Assembly (NCBI RefSeq): GCF_052324685.1
Contig: NC_135219.1
Location: 22,357,758-22,421,757 of the forward strand
Origin: Brachyhypopomus gauderio
Lineage: Eukaryota; Chordata; Actinopteri; Gymnotiformes; Hypopomidae
Reading direction: 5' to 3'
Length of the DNA stretch: 64,000 bases
Of the stretch, positions 1 through 12,680 are shown in pieces; position 1 is the first letter of the stretch, and each line of letters opens with the position of its first letter. Below the pieces are notes generated by a model. The model had not been told where the DNA came from and ran no database searches. It worked only from the letters and a program-made list of their open reading frames with translations. Made by a program: the position numbers and the translations under genes.

Positions 1-3000
1 GCAGACCAGTAATAGAAGATCAGCATGGATGAGCAACATGAGACCCAACAAGGGACCCGAGCAATAAACGAAGTATTTCATAATGTCCAATAAAAAGGTA
101 CATTGTCGCTCTTGTAACACCATTAACAGATGCTTGTCAACACTAGCTAGCATGCTAGCTTGAAGCTTGATGTGTACAGATTTATGCCTCTTTTAGAGAT
201 TATGTTCAGGAATAGATGTTCAGTTCCCTGGGCTCCCATAACTAGATGGAGAGAAACTCACAGCTCATAGAGACCAGATGAAATTCAAGGTTTTTAAATC
301 ATATTTATGGCATGTCACATTTATTTAAGTGTAAGTCCATTAGCCAAAATGTAAGAGACTACAAAGGAGCTTCACCCATCCTATTACAATAAATAAAATA
401 TATAAAACAGCATCCAGTATACTGATTACATATTTTTCTTAACATTATTTTTGAAACAGCTTTATAACAGCAAATGTATGTTTTAAAACATCTCTCTTTA
501 AAACTTCTCAAACATCTCGTTATACCTAACATCTTGCATGTATGCTAGTCTGCAAAATCAGGAGTCCATGCCAAACATCGTGTGCTGGAACATCAGGGAG
601 TCTCATGGCAGGACCCAGGCACCCATCCACAATGAATACACACATCTCAGCCTTGGAGGGACAGCTAGTCACTGGCAATAATTATTAGACATGACATCTT
701 AATCAACCTTCTCCAAATAATTCAGAACACTGCTTTTGCCATGATTCTAAATGCACAGCACTCCAAATGAACTATTTATTATAAAATTGTCAAAATGTGC
801 CTGTGAGGATTTGTTATTTAATACAGGATCTTGGCATTTGGAATAAATTATTTTATTACCCTAAATTAATGAAATACAGAGAGTGACAATATCCAAATGG
901 AAGACAACGTCTGTAACATAAGCTTTCATACTTTCTTTTGTAAACTCCCACCTTTAATTATGGAGTCTGGACTATTGTGAGTGTCTCACTATAAGACTCT
1001 GAACTATACACTGGTTTGATAATTGGAAGCCATGCATGTGTTATGATTTAAAAATGAATGGCATGAACCATTTTTCTAAACCAATGTAAAATTATACATA
1101 AATTAAGGTATATCTGCAGGACCAAGATAAAGGGACATTACTGAAACTGGTCCTCAGGAGGTTGACAGCCCAGTAAATACATTCATAAAAGTACATTTAT
1201 AAATGGTGTCCTATGAATGCTGTTTAACTAAACATTTATACAACTAATATCTCTTGCAAAACATGCAAGTAGTGTTATACCATGGAGCAGCCATTAGACT
1301 ACGGAAGTAAGAGACAAAGTTTCACTTAACCACTTTCTAAATTACAACTTTGGATGAACCTTTAAAGTTGCGACATACAGTTAATTTAGTGGGAACAAAT
1401 GCAGCTGTGTTAGCATTTTGAAAAATAAAATAGCCTTTCTCATTATGTGAGGAGGTAATGGCATTGATAAGACTAATTACATTTCTGTGCAGCCCTTCAC
1501 AATTTTATGTTTCCTTATATCCAGAATGTTAAACACTATGGCCAGTCTTAAAACCTACCAGCAACTGAAATGTCACGGTAGGCCGGCCCAGCCCCACAGG
1601 GGAGCCGCCCACTTCACATTCCACAACACAACCACTCCCCCTTTCCAATTCACCTACCTACACCCTCATCACCGGCACCGGTCTCACCCCCTACCTCAGC
1701 CCACAGGTCCAACATGCCATTGCTGTGCACAGAGGTGGGCATTCCAGGTTCAGAAATTAAAAGTCCTCACCAAGATTTTGCTCAGGCTTCCTGGATTGTG
1801 TTGATTCCACTAATTTTACCTGCCTTGCACTAATTCAAAAATCCAGCAAGTAAAATCCTGGGAAGGACTTTTACTTTCTGAACCTGGAATGCCCACCTCT
1901 AGAGGAGCGAGCCTGCCTGGGTCGTCTTCCGCTGCCTTCCTCCTGGCTGCCGAGTTACAGACTTTGCGCCTTAAGCACCTCTGTCTCTTGACTAACGCTG
2001 TGTGCGTGTGGCGTTACTTCACTTGAGTGTGATTGTTATTGCTGTGCTACGGACATTAATGTCTGCACGGCACCGTACTCCATGTCTGCTGCTTCTGTCA
2101 CCCTGTTACATGAAACAATATATACAATACGATGAGAAACATTCTGGGGCCAGTTTAACAAGACAAAAAAAAAAAACATTCATATACATTTGCTGTATCT
2201 GAAATATTTTCCTAATGCACCACTCCATACCGCAGTGGAGAAACTGATTCACTTGTTGAAGGCGCTAAATCACTGCCAAGCAGAAGCACAAGGTGGAAAA
2301 GTCGATTTGGCAATAGGATGTAAAGTTTATTCTGGCAGCGACGACCTATTAATCAGACTAGAACTCCCAGAAACCTGACAGTTTGAGCCCCTAGATTCTG
2401 ATACTGACATCAATTTGAAACTTCTCAGTGAAACAAACTGTAGTGCCAAACATACCAATAAAAATGTGAATATTGGTTGGACTGTAAAGAGAATGTAGTG
2501 TCTAATGAGTATAAAGAACACATTTTCTATTTTTTAACCCATACTCCCATATTGTATGTCTGAGTTGTCATTTGTTAAAGCCTCATGTGAATTGTATGTG
2601 TAATCCTTCACCATCTAAGTAAGAGTTTTTTTTATATAAGCTTCCCTCTTACGAACAGGCAAAGGGGTACGTACATTTATTTTCTAGTTATACATTTCAG
2701 ATGTTTTTGTGTAAATGAAAATGTTCTGGTAGTCTGTCCTCCTTGTGCTTCTTTTTAGTTATACGATGCAACAATGTTGGTGTAATGATGCCGTGAAAGT
2801 GCAAAAATGTCTGTTTACTGAAGCCCAGAATTAAATATCAGTGAAAGGAGCCAGAGCCTTCCGTGTGGTGACTAAAGGAGGCACATGTTGTTGGTTTCCA
2901 TCATTTACAGGCATGTACAGCCCAAAATACATCTGTGTACCACAACTCTTTCAAGCTACTTACACTGGAACAAGTCACCACATGATGCCACCTCTGATGA

Positions 3001-4486
3001 CCAACCTTGACCAAGATTAAAAGAAAACAAAAAAAGAAGAATCACCTTCATTTCAAACTGTTGACATTAACTGTTCAATTTTATTTCCTAGAGGGAAAGT
3101 TCTAGATCGAGACAGACACCACTCCAGAGGTCCAGGATGACACTTCCAGGGCTTTCTGACTGCCAGAAGCATCAGACCCACCTCAACATCTTAATCTTTT
3201 ATACGCACCCATTCGTCCTTCATTCACACGTTTTGTCTTCTTTCAGATGTACATTTATGAGTGGAAAACACTTACAGCTCAATTTCTCCTCAGGTAAACA
3301 GAGCAGTGGTTCACTTGGTTCACTTGGTGTTTGTACTCTTCAGCACTGTTGTTATTTCCTAGATAGTTTTTCTCCAGAAGTGAATGAATTTTCCAAACGA
3401 TGGTTCACCTCAGCCACACACAGAAAACCTGTCAAAATTCACCAGATGAGACATAATTTACAATTTTAAAAGTTCACTCCAGGGGCCTTCGCTAAGCCAA
3501 GTCTCCATTAAACAGCAGAGCATCTGTGCTTCCCAAATCACACAAATAAAAAAATCTGACAGAGAAACTCAGCACAAATTAAAACAAAGTATTTTCATGC
3601 CATTCTTATGTAATATGTTTGCTCTTTCCATGCATACACATCGTGATAATAAGCACTGATATCAGGTAACACATTCTTCCAACCGTTCTCCCACTAACAC
3701 GTCTTCCAAACACACGATAAGACCCGTCCACGCAGATCTGACAGACGCCAGGTAATTATTATGTGCTTAGGCAAGACAAGATCTGCATGGATACAACAAA
3801 GGAACATGCCAAAAAAGGGGGCTTTTGCCACTTTTTTACGTTATATAAAACAATTATTGGGGGAGGGGGACATGTGAGGACAACTTTAACAGTCTATTTA
3901 TGTCTTAAGCTCCTTCTGAGTTTCTTGCACTAAGCCGTAACATGAGACACAAGGGCCTGTGGGGCCTGTGCTGCTTCTTTACGGGGCAATAAAACGAGGT
4001 ATAAAACAAACATTTTATAAAACAAACGTGTCCTGCTGTGGCTTCATCTGTGTGCTGCTCCTTGTTTTCCACCAGATTATCACCCTGTTCCATCTACATT
4101 CACAAAATAAAGACTTTGCAAGAATAGAATAATATAACCTGAGTATGGAGCTAAAGAACGGTGATTTATGAACTGGTGCACAAGGGACAATGAAAGAGAG
4201 CAGTTAAACGGGTCATCTTTTTATGTACGATACACTGTGATAGCTTATTCTAACTTCCTTTACATAGGAAAATACCTCTCGCCATAACCACTTCTCCTGA
4301 TTTCCTCTTGCATTAACTCTTCCTAATGGCTACTATGAATCAACAGGAAGAAATGACAGTTGTACACTAATGAGGCCTAACCCAGTCCAGAAATGTTATA
4401 GTACCTGTCCTTAACCTCACACAAGTAGATGTAAGCTGAACCCTCCAAACGTCCCTTTTTGAAATGGATTATTTCAATAATGTATT
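1..4486. other. gene-free AT-rich spacer
   Basis: No exon with recognisable protein similarity is visible on either strand. Open frames are short (about 110 codons at most) and look random. The only clear structure is the long inverted repeat at 1731-1900. Part of this stretch could be the 3' untranslated region of a gene lying to the left, but nothing proves it. Confidence 0.5.
1731..1900. repeat. long inverted repeat, probable fold-back or MITE
   Basis: The outer 37-38 bases on each side are near-perfect reverse complements. The left arm starts AGAGGTGGGCATTCCAGG and the right arm ends CCTGGAATGCCCACCTCT. Complementarity continues weakly into the centre, where GATTTT and CACTAATTTT blocks recur. 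No clean target-site duplication is visible, so the class is open. A non-autonomous DNA transposon (hAT-like ends) is the simplest reading. Confidence 0.7.
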
Positions 4487-5050
4487 TTGGCTTTATTTTT
4501 ACTTTATTTTTTCAGTTTTTCATTTTCTCCCCTGCGCTCAGCGCTTCTGACAGAAGCTTGGGAGTCTGAGGGTGGGCACTGGTATTTTTTGATGCTCTTT
4601 GGACCGCTCTCTTCTGAACCGAGATTGATGTTGTCGTTCCTGAGATCTTACGGAGCCACTCCTGCATTTTAGGGGTCATAACCCCCCAAGTGCCTCATTA
4701 CCACTGGGATAACTTACGTGTCAGCTTTACATTCTCTCTTTCCTCTTTCAGTCCTTGGTATTTCTCCAACTTTTTAGCTTTCCTTCCTTTTGATGTTTCC
4801 CCTCGACTTGAAATTGCCAGATTTATTACCACTGCTGTTTTCTGCATATCTTATATCACAGTGTCTGGTTGGCTGGCCATTGTTTGCTTGTCTGTCTAGA
4901 TCTGGAGGATCTAGAGGATCTTAGCCTTGTTATTTTCCACCACTCTCTGTAGCTCCTCCCCTTTGGACTTAGTGTGTCTAGCCCATATGCCCTGCATATG
5001 GTCCGGTGTAACTCGGTTATGATCCCTGCAACTCGGTTGCGTCTCTCTGT
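4487..5050 (-). mobile_element. LINE fragment, 3' end with restriction-like endonuclease remnant
   Basis: Read on the minus strand, the segment encodes broken pieces such as MASQPDTVI, KTAVVIN, LEKYQGLKEE, VMTPKMQEWL and TSISVQKRAVQ. These match the C-terminal part of a fish non-LTR retrotransposon family that carries a restriction-like endonuclease (R4/Dong/Rex6 type, from memory). Stops and frameshifts interrupt the frame, so the copy is dead. It resembles the larger copy at 14.0-15.9 kb. Its left and right limits are approximate. Confidence 0.7.
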
Positions 5051-6590
5051 GTTTATCCTTGTGTCCTAATGATTAACTCCCCTTCGCCATTCTTCAGTCC
5101 TGCCCTCTCCAGCCACTGGTGGCGCTGTCTTACATTATCCTGTCTCACTGCATTCCATATACCACCTATCCTGCTGTGGTCTCTCCCTCATCAGCGTCTC
5201 CTTGGGGCCCACTGCTCGCACATATTCATGGATTCTTGGACACCCATATTCTTGCTGGCGTACGTGGAGAAGGACTGGTGCCATAATAAAGGTCAAGTTA
5301 ATGTGGCTTTTGAAAAGTACAAGATATGCAGCCACTAGCATCTTGGATCTTGGATCCCCATCCAGTCAACACGTTTGATCTGTTCCAGCTCCCACACACA
5401 CCTGAGCCTGAGGTAATCAAGTTCTTTACCTGGTTGAGGCATGTTGAGAGCTTGAATAAATCACAAATCTGGATTGGGGTCTCAAAGTTCTCATGACCGA
5501 GAACTTCTGCTTTAGATTAATCTCGCTGATGGCTGATATCTGTCAACATTAATCCAACATGCTATTCACAGTCAATTTTAACTTACTTAAACAAGATTTG
5601 ATGATTACTGTTTCTTTTTTGTCCTTTTTCACAACTTTGTGTGGGTATTCTTTTACACTTAATAAAACACATGTGACATTTTACATGTGTATAGTTTGTC
5701 ATCACCCCCCTCTACTGAACCAATTCCTTTCTTGCATTTGACTTAAAACAGTGCTATTCCACTTCAAAACATAGTGCTCTCACACTTTTGCTACCTAAAC
5801 AGATATGTAATTCCAGACTCAGCTAATTCATCTATTGTAGTTTTTCTCCTGCAGCGCTCTACCCATTTATACAAATTTGGTCTGGCTGATCTAGCAGTAT
5901 ATGAGGTTTCAAATAATGAAACTTTTTTGGGTCTTTGTAAGGGGAGATGAAGGAATAATCCCCAGGCTGCCTGCTTTCTGCCGCGCTCTCGGTAGATGAA
6001 GAAATGGGGTTGACGGACGTCCGGCCACGGCTCAAATGCACTGCAGGTGGAATATCAGCGTTAGTGCTGAGGAATTCAGGCCACCCCTCACTCCTGCAAC
6101 CCCTCACTCCTGCATACCAGTGTGGAGCGTGAGTGGAGCTCCACACACCCTGTAGAGCTGCTCCTCTGTTTCATGCAGGACGTGAACTCACAGATGTTAG
6201 AACATGAGTGAGCCTGATGAGGTTTTGAGGTGTTAGACGGTGAATTAATTTAAAATTACAGACATGTTTAAAATCTGCTCTTGAAGTAACTAATGAAGTA
6301 ATATCTAGTATTATAATCCAACATATTTGCTACAACAATTATTGCGAAATTAATTTTGCAAGCTGCTGAGTTTATATATGCATGAAATGAGCATGATTAT
6401 AACATTTTTTCACAGACATATTTGATTTCACTGGCCTCCAGTGATTCTCAAGGATAAGATTTTAGAATGTTTTAATTTAGCTGCTGTGCCCTTGAGATGC
6501 TGAACAGAACATGGTGTTTGCAGACACTGGTGTGTCACAAATGTGTAATAGCCTGGAACCTGGAAAACATTTAATAACCAGTGAGGAACA
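5051..6590. other. spacer without recognised gene
   Basis: I see no exon, RNA gene or clear mobile element here. The open frames at 5069-5338 (+) and 5859-6146 (-) have no recognisable motif and are of a length expected by chance. Confidence 0.4.
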
Positions 6591-6599
6591 GGTACTGGC

Positions 6600-7130
6600 A
6601 GCCTATCTGAGAGGAGGGTGTAATAAATGGTGTAATAGATGGAGAAGGGTGTGATAGAGGGGAGGAGGGTGCAATAGAGGGTATAATGGAGGAGGGTGTA
6701 ATAGATGAAGGAGGGTGTAATAGAGGGTATAATAGAGGGGAGGAGGGTGTAATAGATGGAGGAGGGTGTAATAGAGGGTGTAATAGAGGGGAGGAGGGTG
6801 TAATAGAGGGTGTAATAGATGGAGGAGGGTGTAATAGAGGGTGTAATAGATGGAGGAGGGTGTAATAGATGGGGGGAGAGTGTAATAGAGGGTGTAATAT
6901 ATGGAGGAGGGTGTAATAAAGGGTGTAATAGACAGAGAAGGGTGATATAGGGTGTAATAGATAGAGAAGGGTGTAATAGAGGGTGTAATAGAGAGTGTAA
7001 TAGATGGAGGAGGGTGTAATAGATGGTGTAATAGATGGAGGAGGGTGTAATAGAGGGTGTAATAGATGGAGGAGGGTGTAATAGATGGTGTAATAGATGG
7101 AGGAGGGTGTAATAGAGGAGGAGGGTGTGA
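6600..7130. repeat. minisatellite (GGAGGGTGTAATAGA-type units)
   Basis: Short units built from GAGGGTGTAATA and GATGGAGGAGGGTGTAATA alternate irregularly for about 530 bp. Strong purine bias on the plus strand leaves two overlapping minus-strand frames open (239 and 193 codons, rich in Thr-Pro-Ser and Tyr). These frames are by-products of the repeat and are not proposed as genes. Confidence 0.9.
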
Positions 7131-7617
7131 GAGAAAACATGCCCCACTGCACTAGGGAAACTAATGCTTCAGATGAAGCTAACTGAAAAAAAAAAACATT
7201 TGTTTATTAAAAATAAACTAAAATGTGATAAATCATTCAGAGACAAAACTGGTAGAAAATATGATAGGTTAACAACGTATTTATTTCTCTTGCATCACCT
7301 AATGAAAAAAACATTGTGTTCTCTAGATACACATGCTAAATGATACTGCTAATCCCGATCCGTCAACAACAGAGGAAACCAGATGCCGGAGCAGACGTAG
7401 AGAAAGAGAAAACATCTGGACAGACAGGCGCAGTGTAGCGCAGACATTAGTCTTATCTGCATGACTGCACAGTCATCAGACACCATGAATTATATTTTAA
7501 TGTTTTCCTTTGGGATTTGCTTCTGTGCCAGGATTACCAGCACATGCTTAGAGACAGATAGACCAAGACAGACAACACCAAGGAGTAACTTGGAAGGAGA
7601 ACGCAGATGAGGAGGGT

Positions 7618-8540
7618 GACTAAATGACAGACAGGTCAACAGACAGAAGTGACTAAATGACAGACAGGTCAACAGACAGAAGTGACTAAATGACAGACAG
7701 GTCAACAGACAGAAGTGACTAAATGACAGACAGGTCAACAGACAGAAGTGACTAAATGACAGACAGGTCAACAGACAGAAGTGACTAAATGACAGACAGG
7801 TCAACAGACAGAAGTGACTAAATGACAGACAGGTCAACAGACAGAAGTGACTAAATGACAGACAGGTCAACAGACAGAAGTGACTAAATGATAGACAGGT
7901 CATCAGACAGAAGTGACTAAATGATAGACAGGTCATCAGACAGAAGTGACTAAATGACAGACAGGTCAACAGACAGAAGTGACTAAATGACAGACAGGTC
8001 AACAGACAGAAGTGACTAAATGACAGACAGGTCAACAGACAGAAGTGACTAAATGACAGACAGGTCAACAGACAGAAGTGACTAAATGATAGACAGGTCA
8101 TCAGACAGAAGTGACTAAATGATAGACAGGTCATCAGACAGCAGTGACTAAATGATAGACAGGTCATCAGACAGAAGTGACTAAATGATAGACAGGTCAT
8201 CAGACAGAAGTGACTAAATGACAGACAGGTCAACAGACAGAAGTGACTAAATGACAGACAGGTCAACAGACAGAAGTGACTAAATGACAGACAGGTCAAC
8301 AGACAGAAGTGACTAAATGACAGACAGGTCAACAGACAGAAGTGACTAAATGACAGACAGGTCAACAGACAGAAGTGACTAAATGATAGACAGGTCATCA
8401 GACAGAAGTGACTAAATGATAGACAGGTCATCAGACAGCAGTGACTAAATGATAGACAGGTCATCAGACAGAAGTGACTAAATGATAGACAGGTCATCAG
8501 ACAGAAGTGACTAAATGATAGACAGGTTAACAGACAGAAA
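7618..8540. repeat. 33-bp minisatellite, about 28 units
   Basis: A direct tandem repeat of period 33 bp contains GACAGAAGTGACTAAATG followed by ACAGACAGGTCAACA. Two main unit types differ at linked positions: GACAGACAGGTCAAC and GATAGACAGGTCATC. A rarer third type carries GCAGTGAC. Units are contiguous with no unique spacers. Because 33 is divisible by three and the unit has no stop on the minus strand, a 362-codon frame runs through it, which I regard as an artefact. Confidence 0.95.
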
Positions 8541-9615
8541 TGAGGGATGTCTCGTGTGCTCAGACAATTGGCTCTCACCTGGTGAGCCTACCACTTGTTT
8601 GAAGGCAGGTGAAGACTGAATCGACCTTGGTAACATCGGCCAACGTAATAGTGTTTCAAAAATAGAAGTGTCACAGAGCCTAAGTTAAACAGGCACATAT
8701 GAAACTGTGTTGTTTAATGACTTGAGCTTTCATTAATGTATCAGAACAATATAATCGCTAAACATACAAGAAGAGCAAAGTTCTTTTTCCTCTTTCTCTT
8801 GGCTATAGTTTAATGTCATTAAATTTGAAAAATTCCTTTCAGAAATAATACATCTTGAGAAGTCATTATGTGTCAGAGACGTCATAGGCTACATGGAAAA
8901 ATATAAAAGTGTCTCATATTCATTTAGTTTCTCTGCAACAGGCTTTCCAAGGTAATATATATAGTCTAGTAACTGTTAGCCACACATTAAAAACCATCCT
9001 GAGGTGATGGCGGAGAATGTGGCGTGACTGAGCAGGTCTTGCTCCCGCTGGCCAGCCACAACACCATAGGGCAGAACAATGACGTCACGAGTAACTAGAA
9101 GCGATGGTGCACACGAGGAGCAGCTGAAGTTACAGGAGCAGAAGTGAAGAAAGACCTACTGCTTAAAATCAGATGAAGAGGCTAGAACTTCTTGCTGAAA
9201 ACACATGTCCATTTGGTCCTCCTGCCAGTCGCTTAAATAGTTCAGTACTTCACAGTACTTCACATACACTTGATATTGTATTACACTTTTTTAATAAATT
9301 GTTGTGATTACAAGGTCATTTGGACCTCTACATCCTGGTACTTAGGAAGTCAATTTGGGTGTCAGCGTCAATAATGTAAAGGCTCCCGTCAGTGCAGTCT
9401 TTAGTGTCTCTGGTTGTCTATGCAATAACCGTTGTTTGACACCACCAACTTGTGTATATGGTCAATCAGGAAAACTAAAACGACAACACTGGTGAGACAA
9501 CTACAAGGTGTTTTGTTTAACTGGTCTCAGAACAGCCTGAGATTAACAGCTGCACATGTCATGGGTGTAGGTCAGACTGAAATTAACCTGCAGACATGGC
9601 TGTTGGAAAATCACC
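8541..9615. other. spacer without recognised gene
   Basis: AT-rich sequence with no exon or mobile element that I can support. Confidence 0.4.
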
Positions 9616-9700
9616 TGCACTGGGGCCTGCACTGGGGACCTGCACTGGGGGCCTGCACTGGGGCCTGCACTGGGGACCTGCACTGGGGGCCTGCACTGGG
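9616..9700. repeat. short GC-rich minisatellite
   Basis: Tandem copies of CCTGCACTGGGG with variable numbers of G, about 13-15 bp per unit and six or so copies. Confidence 0.85.
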
Positions 9701-9908
9701 TAACTGGATGAAAAACCAGCGCCAAGTGCTCACATTAAAACCACACAGTTCTTCGTCCAACAGCTTTGGAAATTGATCTATATTATGATCTATATTATAT
9801 CTGAAATTGGATGAATTGAATACAGGCAATAATGTTGGGGAGCTGCAGAGTAGTAACATTACTACTAAAGCCACACTATCCACTAAAGCCACAGTGTAAA
9901 AGATAATG

Positions 9909-9911
<3 letters not shown>

Positions 9912-9961
<50 letters not shown>
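9912..9961. repeat. (TA)n microsatellite
   Basis: An uninterrupted alternation of T and A of about 50 bp. Confidence 0.97.
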
Positions 9962-9965
<4 letters not shown>

Positions 9966-10499
9966 GTCCCACAGGTGTGATTTCAACTTAACATAGAGCT
10001 TTGTGAGAGCTGACAAGCAGCACACACTGAAATTAAACATGGGGCCCAAGACCTGTAATGAGTCATTTAGCAGGTGGAGCTGTGAAGTATTTTTCTCCAA
10101 CACATCTGGCTTCCCCTCATGCTACAGCTCAAACTGTGTGCTGGATGGTTTGCACAACCAAAACTGGAAAACTGGTAATATTAACTTATAGACATATAGA
10201 TATAATGCAAACCCAAAACAGAAATTCTCACAGATAGGAAGGACGTTGTGCTCCACAGGACAGAGATTACAAGAGCAAATTGTAGTGGATCAAGTAGACA
10301 ATAGACAACTCAAATAGACAATGAGTGTAACCAAAATGAAATGAAGAAAAAGAGGGAGATTTAGGAATGCGTTAAAAAGTTATTTTGATGCTCTACTCTA
10401 GTCTCCTGGCTTTGAGGCCAGTGAAGCATCTGTTTCTGTCTAAATCTCTGCTGATGGAAAATCCCCTGGCAGTGGAGAAGAATCTCTAACACTTGTGCG

Positions 10500-10540
10500 C
10501 ACACACACACGCACACACACACACACACACGCACACACTC
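10500..10540. repeat. (CA)n microsatellite
   Basis: A CA repeat with occasional GCAC interruptions. Confidence 0.95.
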
Positions 10541-11174
10541 ATACACAAGTAGACAAACACACAAAGTTATAACAAACGAGAAGCACAAACCTGATAATAA
10601 ATCAGCCTAAGGTCTGTGATCTGAACCTTGACCCCAAATTTCTTAAGGCCTGTGAACTGAACTTTGACCCTAACATTCTAAGCTGAAGAGTAAGTGTGAG
10701 GACATCAACAGTAACTGTTAATGTCCTCACACACTGGCATTGTTGTGAGTGAAATTTGAATGTTGCTCTGTGGACAAGTTTTTCCTTGGGGAGTATGACT
10801 TTTTTAAGTGTTGGATTCAACCTGCCATCTGTGTCTCTAAACCTAGAGTTGGAGCTATAGCGACTCGCACAGACCAATTTCACGTCTAAATCAGTCCAAT
10901 TCTTTCACCCAAGGAATGATCTCTCTGAATCTTTGTTTGATTTGGGAGAATCGTTACCCCTTCAACAACCAAGGTCCTGGCTCTACCCTAATTGTTTCTC
11001 TGAATCTTTACCAAAAAGACAGTACACAGATAAAGCAAATGAAATCATGATAAAGTATGTTTTGCTCAGTCTATGACTGTATGGTTTCAATTTACCAGGC
11101 AGTTTTATTCTCATCACCCAATACATTAATGTGTGACTCTTTCCTTGGCTCCTCTCTAATATTACACATATACA

Positions 11175-11177
11175 GAA

Positions 11178-11217
<40 letters not shown>
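11175..11217. repeat. (GA)n microsatellite
   Basis: A GA dinucleotide run with one AAAG interruption near its left end. Confidence 0.95.
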
Positions 11218-11219
<2 letters not shown>

Positions 11220-11719
11220 TAACATAACAGGTAAATGTATTTGGGAGATCAGACTGTTTTCCCACCGTGTGAACACTCCTGAGGGCCATCTGAACTAATT
11301 CCAGAAGGTCTTTGGAAAAAGTACATTTTTTAATCTGGACTGACAGTAAAATTTATAGCCACTGTCAAATTCAGTGGAAAAGAAGGGGGGGCATAGTGGT
11401 TGGTGGGCAGCTCTGCAAACAGGCTGTCTGGTTCTGGTGACAATAAAGGACAAATAGACATGAATGACTTCAGCTGTTTATTCACATTGGGATCATTCTG
11501 AACATTTTCATGAGCTATCGCCATCGTTCTTCCATCGACAGGCTCTGCTGCTTCTTGACAAGGTCACTGATGTTACAGAGATCAGCAACTGACGTTCAGC
11601 TGACATTCTTATATATAAAGCTCTTCTCACTCTAACATGCTTTTCATGAAGCTGACCTGCAAACTCCAGTGTTGTTATTTTTTTCCCCCCTTCAGGCTGA
11701 GGTTCCTTTTTCCACTTCA

Positions 11720-12680
11720 ATTCATCTGAAGGAAAACTTGGCCCGGCGTCTCATGTACCTTGAAGGAAAATGGAATCATGTGTAACAAGTGATTGTGAAA
11801 GGCTGGCTGCGTGTGCTGGAAGCCTGGCTGAAGGCTGAGTCCGAAGACACTCCAGGTTAATGTCCAAACCGGTTATTATAAACATATCAGAGGAGCAAAG
11901 GTGAATGGGGCAAAGGTCAGTACATAGGCTAATGAGGCGATTTGAGATCAGCATATACAATAAAAATGGTCGCACACCAGGGATCAATTCAGGAACAAGC
12001 CGAACAGATCATGGAGAAACTTGACTGGAAAGGTGACAACGAGTCAAGGCTCAGAAATTCTATGTGTGGCAAACACCAGTGACAAACTGGTGGCAAACAA
12101 GCCCTTATTAGTGTGATTTCATCAAAACTCATTAGAAGTGGCACAAATGTCAGCCCTCATGGCAGGATTGTATAATAAGAGATAACATTTATTATAGAAT
12201 TTTAGTCTGTTTATTTTATTTGTGTTTTATTCTTCCTTACTTTAATGTTTTATTTTATCTTGAATGCTGTAAGTAGTTTGTGGATGTTTCTGATATGTTT
12301 AGTTTGACATATACTGTATCTGTCAGGCTTTGTGGTCATAGGTAAAGTTGCACACAGGTAAAACTCATTAGGTTTAATATATAAGCGCAAAGCCCAGTCT
12401 AAACCCAGTCTAAACCAGACAATGCTCGACCTCAGAACAGGCAAACTAACCTAGAGGTATGCAAAAAGGGACCCAGGGCTGGAACAAGCAGGGGAACATA
12501 AGGGCAGTTAGAAGGGCAAAATGATTTAGACAACCAAGTCAGGGCTTCAGGAGACATCGCAAAGACAAACAGGAACAGGAAGACATTTATAGACAGAGAC
12601 ATGGGGATCAACTAAACACAGATTAAACTAATAATCGCTGGAATGGGAATGGATAGCAGGGTTCTGGTGGATGTAGTATT
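11720..12680. other. possible dispersed-repeat remnants, no gene
   Basis: The parts near 11760-12060 and 12320-12680 have the purine-rich, low-complexity character of fish non-coding dispersed repeats (many ACAGG, AACAGG and GACAGAGACATGG words). I found no terminal repeats or coding remnants, so this is only an impression. Confidence 0.25.

Noticed and set aside
6428-7152. Overlapping 239- and 193-codon minus-strand frames
   Set aside because: Both come from purine-biased minisatellite sequence and have low-complexity translations.
7618-8540. CRISPR-like direct repeats
   Set aside because: Units are contiguous with no unique spacers, and the sequence is vertebrate. It is a minisatellite.
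7490-8578. 362-codon open frame on the minus strand (Cys/Ser/Phe repeats)
   Set aside because: It is a by-product of a 33-bp tandem repeat lacking a stop in one frame. There is no conserved domain or splice context.
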